Assembly (NCBI RefSeq): GCF_036026595.1
Contig: NZ_JARZFX010000002.1
Span: forward strand, 434,001 to 498,000
Length of the DNA stretch: 64,000 nucleotides
Direction of reading: 5' to 3'
From: Virgibacillus_P tibetensis
GTDB lineage: Bacteria; Bacillota; Bacilli; Bacillales; Amphibacillaceae
Shown here in pieces: positions 17,984 through 25,264 of the stretch (positions are counted from its first letter, which is position 1; every line of letters starts with the position of its first letter). A program made the position numbers and the translations under genes. The notes beneath the pieces were generated by a model. That model had not been told where the DNA came from and made no database searches. It saw nothing but the letters and a program-made list of their open reading frames with translations.

Positions 17984-18601
17984 ATGGAATTTAAAAAATT
18001 AATTGAAGCACGTCGTTCGGCGAATAACTTTCTTCCAGATGTTCAAATTACGCAAGAAGATTTGAAACCGATCTTTGAAGATGTAAAGCTAACACCTTCA
18101 GCTTTCAATTTGCAGCATACAGAGTATGTGGTTGTAATGGATGAAGAGATGAAAGAACAAGTTCATGTAGCTGCATATGGACAATATAAAGTGCAAACTG
18201 CAGCTGCCGTACTAATAGTATTAGCAGATCGTTACGCATATCGTCAAACCGAACGGCTAAATCAGGGCATTAGAGATTTAGGGATACTTAAAGATTATGA
18301 ACTAGAGGAAAGGGTACATGTTAATAGCGAATTTTACGAAACGCGAGGCGAACAATTCATGAAGGAGGATGCGATTCGCAATGCATCGTTATCTGCCATG
18401 ACGTTTATGCTCGCGGCGAAAAATAGAGGCTGGGATACATGCCCGTTGATTGGATTTGACCAAAATGAAATTCGGAAGCTGTTGAATGTACCTGGTACAC
18501 ATGAAATAGCATTAATGATAGCGATTGGTAAGGAAAAGGAAAGTAGTCGTCGTTTAAGAGGCTACCGAAAACCAGTGGGTGAGTTTGTATCGTATTATTA
18601 A
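17984..18601 (+). CDS. NAD(P)H nitroreductase (YodC-like)
   Basis: The 205-residue flavoprotein of the nitroreductase fold has the N-terminal FMN-phosphate motif ARRSANNF, SAFNLQHTEYVV, and the C-terminal AIGKEKESSRRLRGYRKPVGEFV. Relatives such as YodC reduce nitro compounds and quinones and are controlled by HxlR-type YodB. AGGAGG precedes the ATG. It is the only intact gene left of a likely hxlR/LLM/doxX/nitroreductase electrophile-response cluster. Confidence 0.9.
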   Translation: MEFKKLIEARRSANNFLPDVQITQEDLKPIFEDVKLTPSAFNLQHTEYVVVMDEEMKEQVHVAAYGQYKVQTAAAVLIVLADRYAYRQTERLNQGIRDLGILKDYELEERVHVNSEFYETRGEQFMKEDAIRNASLSAMTFMLAAKNRGWDTCPLIGFDQNEIRKLLNVPGTHEIALMIAIGKEKESSRRLRGYRKPVGEFVSYY

Positions 18602-18645
18602 TAACAACATGAAAAAACAAGCAATCATTACTTAATAGAGCTAAT

Positions 18646-18663
18646 CGGGAAGTAACAGCCCCC
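18646..18663. repeat. Degenerate copy of the GGGAAGTGACAGGCAC repeat
   Basis: CGGGAAGTAACAGCCCCC resembles CGGGAAGTGACAGGCACC with a few changes. It lies 45 bp after the nitroreductase stop. Confidence 0.4.
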
Positions 18664-18820
18664 TCTTCCAATCTTCATATAAGGCGATTGGCAAGCGTTT
18701 AAGCATCTCTACACGCATGTGAACAATATATCTCTAAATAATAACGCTTACATTGACTATTTCGGCTATATACACCCGACATGTGTTTAAACCCTTGAAG
18801 TATAAACTGTACATGTTAAG

Positions 18821-18848
18821 CTAATTACGGTTAAGAAAACGTAATTAG
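18821..18848 (+). promoter_or_regulatory. Perfect inverted repeat overlapping the proC ribosome binding site
   Basis: CTAATTACG (18821-18829) pairs perfectly with CGTAATTAG (18840-18848) around a 10-nt loop. The right arm runs into AGGAG (18847-18851). As RNA it could mask the ribosome binding site; as DNA it could be an operator. Confidence 0.55.
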
Positions 18849-18855
18849 GAGCGTA

Positions 18856-19704
18856 TTGAATTTGAATAATAAACGAATTGCCTTTTTAGGTGCAGGTAAT
18901 ATGGCAGAAGCAATTATCTCAGGATTTATACAATCAGGAAAATTGGCTGCAGATCAACTCATCGTTACAAACCGGAACAACCATGAGCGTTTGGACGAAT
19001 TAAAAAAGAAATACGGCATTGAAGCCGTAACAAAAGACCAGTTGGACTATACAACGATAGATATTTTTATTTTGGCAATGAAGCCGAAAGATATAGACTG
19101 TGTATTGGAGGATTTACGTGACAAGATCACCGCTGATCAATTACTCATTTCTGTGTTGGCTGGTATCTCCACTTCTTATATGGAAGAGAATTTAAACGAT
19201 AGGCAGCAGATAATCCGTGTGATGCCGAATACATCCAGCATGATTCAGGAGTCAGCAACCGCAGTGTCTCCTGGTAAATATGTCGATATGGAGCAGGTCA
19301 TGCTGGCGAAGGAACTGATGAAATGTATTGGGGAAGCATATATCCTTGATGAGGATAAAATGGATATTTACACCGGGATCGCAGGAAGTGGACCAGCTTA
19401 CTTTTACAACTTGATGGAACATGTAGAAGAAGTCGGTTGTCAGGCAGGACTTGATCGTGAGCTTGTACGGGAAATCGGTGCACAAACACTTTACGGTGCT
19501 GCAAAAATGATTATGGAACAAGAAGAAACACCAAAAGAACTTAGAGAAAACATTACGTCCCCTAATGGCACAACAGCGGCCGGATTGGATGCCTTAAATG
19601 AGCATGGCGGCGGAATGGCCATAATCGAAGCTGTCAAATGTGCAGCTGCCCGTTCAAAAGCATTAAGTAAAAAACCAGAGAAAAAACTAGCCCTGCAGAG
19701 ATAG
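18856..19704 (+). CDS. proC: Pyrroline-5-carboxylate reductase
   Basis: The 282-residue enzyme makes proline from 1-pyrroline-5-carboxylate with NAD(P)H. It has the N-terminal Rossmann motif FLGAGNMAEAI, VMPNTSSMI, and the family signature from GIAGSGPAYFYNLMEHVEE to SPNGTTAAGLDAL. Two TTG codons compete as start: 18856 (4 nt after AGGAG) and 18862 (10 nt after); the second is better spaced and would remove two residues. The last codons and stop lie inside a terminator hairpin. Proline is an osmolyte in halotolerant bacilli, so salt control is plausible but not shown. Confidence 0.92.
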   Translation: MNLNNKRIAFLGAGNMAEAIISGFIQSGKLAADQLIVTNRNNHERLDELKKKYGIEAVTKDQLDYTTIDIFILAMKPKDIDCVLEDLRDKITADQLLISVLAGISTSYMEENLNDRQQIIRVMPNTSSMIQESATAVSPGKYVDMEQVMLAKELMKCIGEAYILDEDKMDIYTGIAGSGPAYFYNLMEHVEEVGCQAGLDRELVREIGAQTLYGAAKMIMEQEETPKELRENITSPNGTTAAGLDALNEHGGGMAIIEAVKCAAARSKALSKKPEKKLALQR

Positions 19705-19716
19705 ATGCAGGGCTAG
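19687..19716 (+). terminator. proC terminator with the stop codon in its loop
   Basis: CTAGCCCTGCA (19687-19697) pairs perfectly with TGCAGGGCTAG (19706-19716). The 8-nt loop 19698-19705 contains the proC stop TAG (19702-19704). The U-tract is weak (TTGCTTTG). Confidence 0.8.
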
Positions 19717-19740
19717 TTGCTTTGAATAATTGGAAACGCA

Positions 19741-20040
19741 TTAAATAAAACCCTCGTACCTTTGCTTGCCATGTAGAACACGCATCACTACAACTACTTT
19801 ATCAGTCTCATTAACCAGGTGAAAAACAATGAAATTATCAACAATAAGTTTACGATATCCTTTATCTTTTATCATTTCATCGTTTACAAAACTACAGGAA
19901 AACGGGAAGTCTCTTAGTCTCATGATGTTTACTTCTATTTTCTCCAACAGGTCATCTGCTGCTTCTTCATTGTAAAATTCATTAACAATATAACCATAAA
20001 TCGAATTTAGGTCTTCATATGCTTTTGGTGTAACTTTAAT
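19741..20040 (-). pseudogene. RelE/ParE-family toxin, apparently without a normal start codon
   Basis: The open frame encodes IKVTPKAYEDLNSIYGYIVN through LLEKIEVNIMRLRDFPFSCS to RVLHGKQRYEGFI, about 99 residues of a RelE/ParE mRNA-interferase-like fold. No ATG or GTG, and no TTG except one at 19945 (which would leave 68 residues), precedes the domain. An ATT at 20038-20040 sits where the ATG is expected, 6 bp after the antitoxin stop. Either ATT is used or the toxin is silent. The short version from TTG lacks the first helices. Confidence 0.7.
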
Positions 20041-20045
20041 TTTGT

Positions 20046-20210
20046 TTAGTTTTTTCCATGCTTTCTTTTTAGGTCTCTAAAGACCTCTTCCCCATCTAAT
20101 AGTTCATCCCCATTTTTAATTTGTGCTTCTGCTTCAGCTAATTTTTGGTATAACTCTAACTTACCCAAAGTATTTTCATAGGCACCTATACGTGATAAGC
20201 ATGGAATCAT
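20046..20210 (-). pseudogene. Phd/YefM-type antitoxin, N-terminally eroded
   Basis: Fifty-four codons read IGAYENTLGKLELYQKLAEA, then EAQIKNGDELLDGEEVFRDL and KRKHGKN, the usual C-terminal half of the antitoxin that precedes this toxin class. The N-terminal DNA-binding half is missing: just upstream the same frame has TAA and TAG codons. The ATG at 20208-20210 has no clear ribosome binding site. Toxin-antitoxin order and spacing are intact, but both genes are damaged. Confidence 0.65.
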
Positions 20211-20631
20211 TACTTATAACTATAAAAACTGGTAAACTATATCATTATGCACTAATCTCTCTTATTTCTAGTCTAGCACCCCTTTATCGAATCTTCTATA
20301 TTTCTTGGAAAGTTATCTCGCTGCACCCACTCCAAATCTCGATTCGTTAAATTATTTTTTATGCGTAAAATAGGATTTTTGGTTAAAAATCCATTTAAAT
20401 TGTGTGTAAGTCTACATTTTGACTTACAAATTCATATGCAAATTGGCATACATAAATTTACCAATAATTTGGAAATTGGTCAGTTTTTGCTTGATTTAAA
20501 AGGTAATCTGAATATTTATGTAAAATTAAATATAGAAATTGTGAACGATTACATTAAACTAACGAAACAGGTTAGCACAAGTAGCAATAAGTGTAAAAAA
20601 GCCAAATGAGACAAAGAGGTGTAAAAAGTAT

Positions 20632-20660
20632 TTGACAACCTATTTGTCTTATTTTATCAT
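20632..20660 (+). promoter_or_regulatory. Sigma-A promoter of the XRE regulator
   Basis: TTGACA (20632-20637), a 17-bp spacer and TATCAT (20655-20660). Transcription would begin near 20667, inside the inverted repeat. Confidence 0.75.
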
Positions 20661-20665
20661 TAAGG

Positions 20666-20683
20666 TGTAAAAAGATTTTTACA
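20666..20683 (+). promoter_or_regulatory. Inverted-repeat operator TGTAAAAA-GA-TTTTTACA
   Basis: Perfect 8-bp arms around GA lie at the expected transcription start. Half-sites GTGTAAAAA recur at 20591-20599 and 20619-20627, so three GTGTAAAAA copies surround the promoter. This suggests autorepression by the XRE protein. Confidence 0.65.
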
Positions 20684-20708
20684 TATTATAATTGCGGAGG
20701 CATATTGG

Positions 20709-20915
20709 ATGGAAAATAGAATTAAGGAGTACAGAGAAAAAAATACTCTGTCCCAAGGAAAATTAGCGGAATTATGTAATGTGAGTAGGCAAACAATTAA
20801 CGCTATTGAGAACAACAAATATGACCCTACTTTACAATTAGCTTTTGATTTAGCAAGGAATTTAGGTGTTACAGTGGATGCATTATTTTTCGGAGGGAAG
20901 GAGGATAAAGAATGA
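20709..20915 (+). CDS. XRE-family helix-turn-helix regulator (YgzD-like)
   Basis: This 68-residue protein is almost entirely one Cro/CI-type helix-turn-helix: IKEYREKNTLSQGKLAELCN, VSRQTINAIENNKYDPTLQL, AFDLARNLGVTVDALF. Such short regulators usually repress themselves and a co-transcribed membrane protein. The stop overlaps the start of the membrane-protein gene (ATGA), so translation is coupled. Its promoter is flanked by inverted repeats fit for this dimer. Confidence 0.88.
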   Translation: MENRIKEYREKNTLSQGKLAELCNVSRQTINAIENNKYDPTLQLAFDLARNLGVTVDALFFGGKEDKE

Positions 20916-21226
20916 ATTTTTTTATTTCGCTCGCAATAGTTCTTGTATTTATAATTATCATTGGGTATTTTACTGGGAGTAAGGAATTCATATTGGGACC
21001 GAATAATGATGAACGGAAAAAATTAATAAAACAAAAATCCATCGTTCAAAGCTGGGCTACCATATTTCTATTCTTATTAACAAACTTCCTTTTTGATTTA
21101 TTTAATTTGCACGATGAACGTTTGTCTGATACTACCTTTGTATTTCCAGAACTTTTCTATTTAATTATTTTGTTAGTGAGCTACTTTATTTTCCTAGTAA
21201 TAAATAATAAAAAAATGAGTGCTTAA
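20912..21226 (+). CDS. Small membrane protein co-expressed with the XRE regulator
   Basis: The 104 residues have three hydrophobic segments (about 2-20, 47-64 and 80-98) with a charged loop NNDERKKLIKQKS between the first and second. It overlaps the regulator gene by 4 bp. The two-gene layout (YgzD-type regulator plus three-helix membrane protein) is common in Bacillales, but the function is not known to me. Confidence 0.7.
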   Translation: MNFFISLAIVLVFIIIIGYFTGSKEFILGPNNDERKKLIKQKSIVQSWATIFLFLLTNFLFDLFNLHDERLSDTTFVFPELFYLIILLVSYFIFLVINNKKMSA

Positions 21227-21349
21227 TATTTTTTTATTTTTCCACCTAAATGGTGCGTTATTACAATAAGTGGCGACGAATTTTTAGTAACTGGCAGGTT
21301 AGTGAAAGAGTATCTCAGCTAATAAACAAAAAAGGAGAGTGTATTCTGA

Positions 21350-21778
21350 GTGCAAAAATGGTTTGGTTCGTCAGGTGTATGTATCAATGAAAACGGTGAA
21401 TTGCTAATGGTATTACAAGGAAAGCCCGAAGAGGAGAAAACTTGGTCTGTTCCATCAGGCGGACAAGAAAAAAATGAAACTTTTGAATAATGTTGTATCA
21501 GGGAAATTAAAGAAGAAACAGGATATGTTGCGAAAGTAATTGCTGAAATAAAGGTAAAAAAGGGTGTTTACGAGGAAATCAATATATCTTTTGAGGTTCA
21601 CTATTTCTTAGTAAAAATTGTTGACGGGGAGAGAAAAATTCAAGACCCTGATAATTTAATTTATGATATTGCTTGGAAAAGCATAGAAGAATTAAAGGAA
21701 CTTAGTTTAAGTTTTCCTGAAGATAGAGACTTTTTAATAGACTATATAAGAAGCGATTATAGTCATAATTCTTATTAA
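21350..21778 (+). pseudogene. Nudix hydrolase with a stop inside the Nudix box
   Basis: From a GTG with AGGAGAG upstream, the frame reads QKWFGSSGVCINENGELLMV, then TWSVPSGGQEKNETFE, then TAA (21488-21490), then CCIREIKEETGYV and about 90 more codons to TAA at 21776. The full box G-x5-E-x7-REUxEExGU is present; the stop falls in its x7 part, where GAA to TAA is the simplest change. Nudix enzymes cleave nucleoside diphosphate derivatives. Apart from this one codon the gene looks intact (142 codons). Confidence 0.85.
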
Positions 21779-21853
21779 AGTATTTGGTGCAATAATTTAA
21801 AAGGAGAAACGCAGAACTTCTTTTGTTGCTCCTTTTCATCTAAAATATATTCT

Positions 21854-21976
21854 TTAGAAATCTTGTCTGAGTCTTTCACTCAATTGAGCATAGATTCTAG
21901 TTGTTTCACTTTTTTCATGTCCAAGTAGGTTCTGTATTACATCAAGAGGTTTACAAGAACTAAGTAGATTAGTATA
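21854..21976 (-). pseudogene. C-terminal fragment of a tyrosine recombinase/integrase
   Basis: The minus frame reads YTNLLSSCKPLDVIQNLLGH, then EKSETTRIYAQLSERLRQDF and a stop. This is the end of a phage-type integrase with the LGH motif and the catalytic tyrosine in RIYAQLS. A stop codon lies directly upstream and the rest of the gene is absent. It marks a lost mobile element next to the XRE and toxin-antitoxin remnants. Confidence 0.75.
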
Positions 21977-22025
21977 TTATAGGTTAATGTCGAAATATAC
22001 TGTCATAAGGAAAGAGGGATTGAAA

Positions 22026-22535
22026 ATGGATGTAAGATACCCAATTGGCAAATTACAAGTACCGGAAAAGGTAACACTTGAAAATATTCAAGAATGGTTA
22101 AAGCAAATCGAAACGTACACGATTCGATTAAGAGAAACTGTCGACTCATTAAGTGATCAGGAATTAAGCAAAACTTATCGTGACGGTAGTTGGACAGTTC
22201 ATCAACTTGTTCATCACATTGCAGATTCTCAGTTGATTATGTTTCAACGTTTGAAACTAGCTTTAACAGATGAGAATCCAACAGTACCAGTTTTCGATCA
22301 AGATAAGTGGGCTGTTCAACCAGATACAAAGCTTCCTATAGAAAGTTCTATTAAAATACTGGAAGGCATAAATGAGCGCATCGTATCTTTAGGAAATAGC
22401 TTAACTGAAGAGCAATTAGATCGCATCTTTACTCACCAGATAAACGGTAAAATAACAGCTGCCACAAAGATTGCAAAATTAGCTTGGCATGAAGAGCATC
22501 ACTTGGCCCATATAAAAATCGCATTATCAAAATAG
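22026..22535 (+). CDS. DinB/YfiT-family metal-dependent protein (BstA-like)
   Basis: From the ATG at 22026 (preceded by AGAGGGA) the product has 169 residues and starts MDVRYPIGKLQVPE, as in YfiT. A longer frame from 21987 adds an unlikely leader. The four-helix DinB fold carries the metal histidines in WTVHQLVHHIADS and WHEEHHLAHI. YfiT/BstA proteins are bacillithiol-S-transferase-like or putative Zn/Ni hydrolases. It stands alone and is followed by a terminator. Confidence 0.85.
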   Translation: MDVRYPIGKLQVPEKVTLENIQEWLKQIETYTIRLRETVDSLSDQELSKTYRDGSWTVHQLVHHIADSQLIMFQRLKLALTDENPTVPVFDQDKWAVQPDTKLPIESSIKILEGINERIVSLGNSLTEEQLDRIFTHQINGKITAATKIAKLAWHEEHHLAHIKIALSK

Positions 22536-22568
22536 CATATATTTTAGGAACTGGTGCAAGAGTTGAAT

Positions 22569-22600
22569 AAGGCAATCAGAATTTGATTGTCTTTTCTTTT
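22569..22600 (+). terminator. Terminator of the YfiT-like gene
   Basis: AAGGCAATCA (22569-22578) pairs with TGATTGTCTT (22584-22593) with one G-U pair, followed by a run rich in T. Confidence 0.75.
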
Positions 22601-22962
22601 TCTAATAATGTAAGGAACAGTCTGTTAATGCTAAATAAAAAGCTGTATATCTATCTGGCAGGTTAGCTAAAGTATGCGATCAGGTTATTTTACATGCATA
22701 TACCAAGATTCAATCAAAGGCATTCTGAGAAATTAAAATCAGAATAAAAATTTCAAATCTGCTTGGAAATCAAATGATTTTATCTGGTACAACGTAATTA
22801 TTATTAAAAAAATAAAATTTGGGAATGGTTCTTTTGCTTCCTCTTCTCAGTCAATAGAAGGGCATTCGTCAAAATGGAAAGCCTTTAATTCATCCAGAAT
22901 CGTTTGTTGTCTACCTGTTATTTATATGACACTATTCTTATCGGGGTGCTAACCTCAGTAAA

Positions 22963-22990
22963 TAGCCCCGCAGAATTAAATGCAGGGCTA
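22963..22990. terminator. Hairpin of the proC-terminator type
   Basis: TAGCCCCGCA (22963-22972) pairs with TGCAGGGCTA (22981-22990). It is nearly the same stem as the proC terminator at 19687-19716. It lies 113 bp past the IclR gene stop and may end that operon. Confidence 0.55.
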
Positions 22991-23083
22991 AAGCTGTTTT
23001 AAAATATGGAGGTAAGCCGGAGTTAAAAACCGATAACCGAATTGCTCGTCACCCAAAAGTTATTCGACAAAATATGCTAAAAT

Positions 23084-23103
23084 TCGGGAAGTGACAGGCA
23101 CCC
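23084..23103. repeat. Dispersed repeat containing GGGAAGTGACAGGCAC, copy 3
   Basis: CGGGAAGTGACAGGCACCC touches the stop codon of the IclR gene (23104). ATTCGACAA upstream (23062) matches the left part of copies 1 and 2, with an insertion between the parts. Confidence 0.65.
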
Positions 23104-23859
23104 TTACCGATATCCCAGATCCTTCCATATGTTTTGTGCTGTTATTTTTAGTTTTTCTAATATTAGCTTCTCGTGTTTTTTGGAGTAATCTGTTACAGGG
23201 ATACTAATTCCTAAGGCAGCAACAGTTTCTCCATTATAATTGTAGATTGGGTATGAAAATCCAATCGTATCTCTAAAGTGTTCAGCCCGACTAAAGGAGT
23301 AGCCTCTCGCTCTGATTTCCTGTATTTCATTTTTCAAATCCTCAATATTATCAATCGTATTCGTAGTGATTTTTTTTATCTCCAAATTACTTAGGTAATC
23401 CTCTAAAGATTGATCATCCATACTCGCCAGTAGTAATTTTGGTGCAGAACCAGCATAGAGTGGCGATCTTCTGCCTACCTTTACAATTAGACGAACTGGC
23501 TTTGTACTATCAATTTTTTCAACATAAACTGCTTCGTCACCTTCTAAGACAACCATATGTACCAATTCATTGATTTCCTCATTTAACTTTCTCATATGTG
23601 GAAATGCAACTTTCCGATATTCCAATTGTTCACTGACATGATTCCCTAATTCTAACATTTTCAGGGCCATACGATATTTTACGTCATGGCTGGTGTTTTT
23701 TACCTTAACAACCAATCCACCTTTCTCCAACGTAGATATAAGTCGGAAAACAGTGGTCTTTGGGAGGTTGGATAACTCGGTCAGTTCAATAAGTGATAAT
23801 TCCGCCTTAGCAATAAAACAGTCTAATAATTTAATAGCCTTCAATACACTCTGACTCAT
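23104..23859 (-). CDS. IclR-family transcriptional regulator
   Basis: An N-terminal winged helix (SVLKAIKLLDCF, LIELTELSNLPKTTVFRLIS) is followed by the IclR effector domain with LVHMVVLEGDEAVYVEKI, GSAPKLLLASM, RARGYSFSR and ALGISIPV. IclR proteins bind small organic acids and control catabolic operons. It is the last gene of the minus-strand operon and probably controls it. I prefer the ATG at 23857-23859, preceded by AGAGGTG, over a GTG three codons upstream. Confidence 0.9.
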   Translation of the reverse strand: MSQSVLKAIKLLDCFIAKAELSLIELTELSNLPKTTVFRLISTLEKGGLVVKVKNTSHDVKYRMALKMLELGNHVSEQLEYRKVAFPHMRKLNEEINELVHMVVLEGDEAVYVEKIDSTKPVRLIVKVGRRSPLYAGSAPKLLLASMDDQSLEDYLSNLEIKKITTNTIDNIEDLKNEIQEIRARGYSFSRAEHFRDTIGFSYPIYNYNGETVAALGISIPVTDYSKKHEKLILEKLKITAQNIWKDLGYR

Positions 23860-23900
23860 ATATAGCACCTCTATTAAGCATTAATAGCTTCCTAATTCAT

Positions 23901-25238
23901 TCAAATACCAATAAAATCTAACAAATATACATAAACAAAAGCAAGCCCGGTTAATCCAAGGAAATAATTCCTGTTCCAGGCAAATGCCACTCGTAGCCCA
24001 TTCGTCCTTACACATTGGCTGATAATAATATTTAAGGCATTCAGCGGACTGATGGAAGCCGATAACATCCAGGAAAATATACACATAAAAGCAGCAGCCA
24101 GCAAACTTACATTCACATCAGGTGAAGATAAAATAGTCAATATCAGTGGTATGACAATTATTTGATGAATTCCCATTACAGCCATCAACGTAACAAAACA
24201 GATAATGAATAAAAATAATAACAATACCGTTGCCTTAGATGACCAGATAATAGCCGTTCTAAGCATACTAACGATTGGTGTATGTATAAGAGCATTTCCA
24301 AATAGGCCCGCACTAAGAAAAAGACCCATTTCCATGTTGGAATGGTTGGTCACCTGTCTTTTATAAATCGTCATTTCTTCTCTCATTTCACTCCATTTAT
24401 TACGAATAATCATCCACAAAAACGGAATAAACAGACAGGTAACACAAACTAACAGCAACATTGGCTGCTGTGTTATTGCTTCCAAGAAAATCAGCAAAGA
24501 GACAAGACATATTACAAAACCAACAAGCAAATAAATATTTCTTCTATCCTTACTATCAGCCTTTTTATCTCCTATTAATAATACATCACCATTATCCTTG
24601 GGACGAAACAAAAGTATTCCGAGTGTAACTTGCATAAAGGCAAAAAGGATCCCAACTAGCATGTAGGACATATAGGCAATCTCCGTCATATATAACACGA
24701 TCCCTACAGAAGCAAAAAAAGGGGACCAGATTATTGCTGGAGTGAAACCGACATAGTACGCATGGGAAAGAATTTTTGGCGTTAGTTTTAATTCGTTTAC
24801 AAATCCATGAACGATGCGGATAGCACCCATATTTAAAATGGGTGCCAGAATCATCATGAAAGAACTTACCCCATAGAACGTCTTCCTTTCGTTACTTTGC
24901 AGCTCTTCAAGCTTAGTAATAACAGTATGAATAATTCCTTCCTGCTTCAATGGAATTGATATAAGTGGCGCAAGTAGAATGATCGATAACAGTGCCAGAT
25001 TTTGCGTTATTCCCTCAAACAGATCCAACCAAGTATTACCATATACAATATGAATGGATACACCGATTACAAACAAGCTACCTGTGAAAATTTTCCCATT
25101 CTTATTTAATTGATAAAACGCCAGAAAAAACACGACGATACATACAATAGTAAATAGTGTTATTAATGGCTCTGCTGGTATGATTTCCTGTAATATATAT
25201 AACATACACATACTCATAATCAGAATAAACCGAAACAT
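23901..25238 (-). CDS. Multi-pass permease, family uncertain (anion/IT-type transporter candidate)
   Basis: The 445 residues have about 12 hydrophobic segments and no soluble domain. The symmetric layout with two polar helix breaks (ILNMGAIRIVHG and the SASISPLNALNI region) recalls ion-transporter-superfamily carboxylate carriers. Its neighbours are a tartrate/D-malate dehydrogenase-like gene and an IclR regulator, so organic acid uptake is the best inference. I cannot assign a named family. Confidence 0.6.
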   Translation of the reverse strand: MFRFILIMSMCMLYILQEIIPAEPLITLFTIVCIVVFFLAFYQLNKNGKIFTGSLFVIGVSIHIVYGNTWLDLFEGITQNLALLSIILLAPLISIPLKQEGIIHTVITKLEELQSNERKTFYGVSSFMMILAPILNMGAIRIVHGFVNELKLTPKILSHAYYVGFTPAIIWSPFFASVGIVLYMTEIAYMSYMLVGILFAFMQVTLGILLFRPKDNGDVLLIGDKKADSKDRRNIYLLVGFVICLVSLLIFLEAITQQPMLLLVCVTCLFIPFLWMIIRNKWSEMREEMTIYKRQVTNHSNMEMGLFLSAGLFGNALIHTPIVSMLRTAIIWSSKATVLLLFLFIICFVTLMAVMGIHQIIVIPLILTILSSPDVNVSLLAAAFMCIFSWMLSASISPLNALNIIISQCVRTNGLRVAFAWNRNYFLGLTGLAFVYVYLLDFIGI

Positions 25239-25264
25239 AACAAACCAGCTTTCATAGATTCTTT

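Larger units (their letters stand above)
20211..20708. other. AT-rich region between the toxin-antitoxin remnant and the XRE gene
   Basis: Short frames on both strands here (for example 20361-20609 plus) have no ribosome binding site and AT-driven composition. A minus-strand stretch (about 20260-20455) reads like eroded coding DNA (TNRDLEWVQRDNFPRNIEDS) but is not identifiable. The last 120 bp hold the promoter and operators of the XRE gene. Confidence 0.45.
22536..23103. other. Intergenic region with terminator, GCCCTGCA hairpin and repeat
   Basis: No intact gene is present. A minus-strand stretch near 22860-22925 reads RQQTILDELKAFHFDECPSI before a stop and may be an eroded gene that I cannot name. 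CTGGCAGGTTAG at 22655-22666 repeats 21291-21302. Confidence 0.5.

Noticed and set aside
20123..20609. Plus-strand frames of 75 and 82 residues
   Set aside because: AT-driven composition, no ribosome binding sites, and the first is antisense to the antitoxin remnant.
22860..22925. Minus-strand coding-like stretch RQQTILDELKAFHFDECPSI
   Set aside because: Short, closed by stops on both sides, and no family recognised; too weak to list as a pseudogene.
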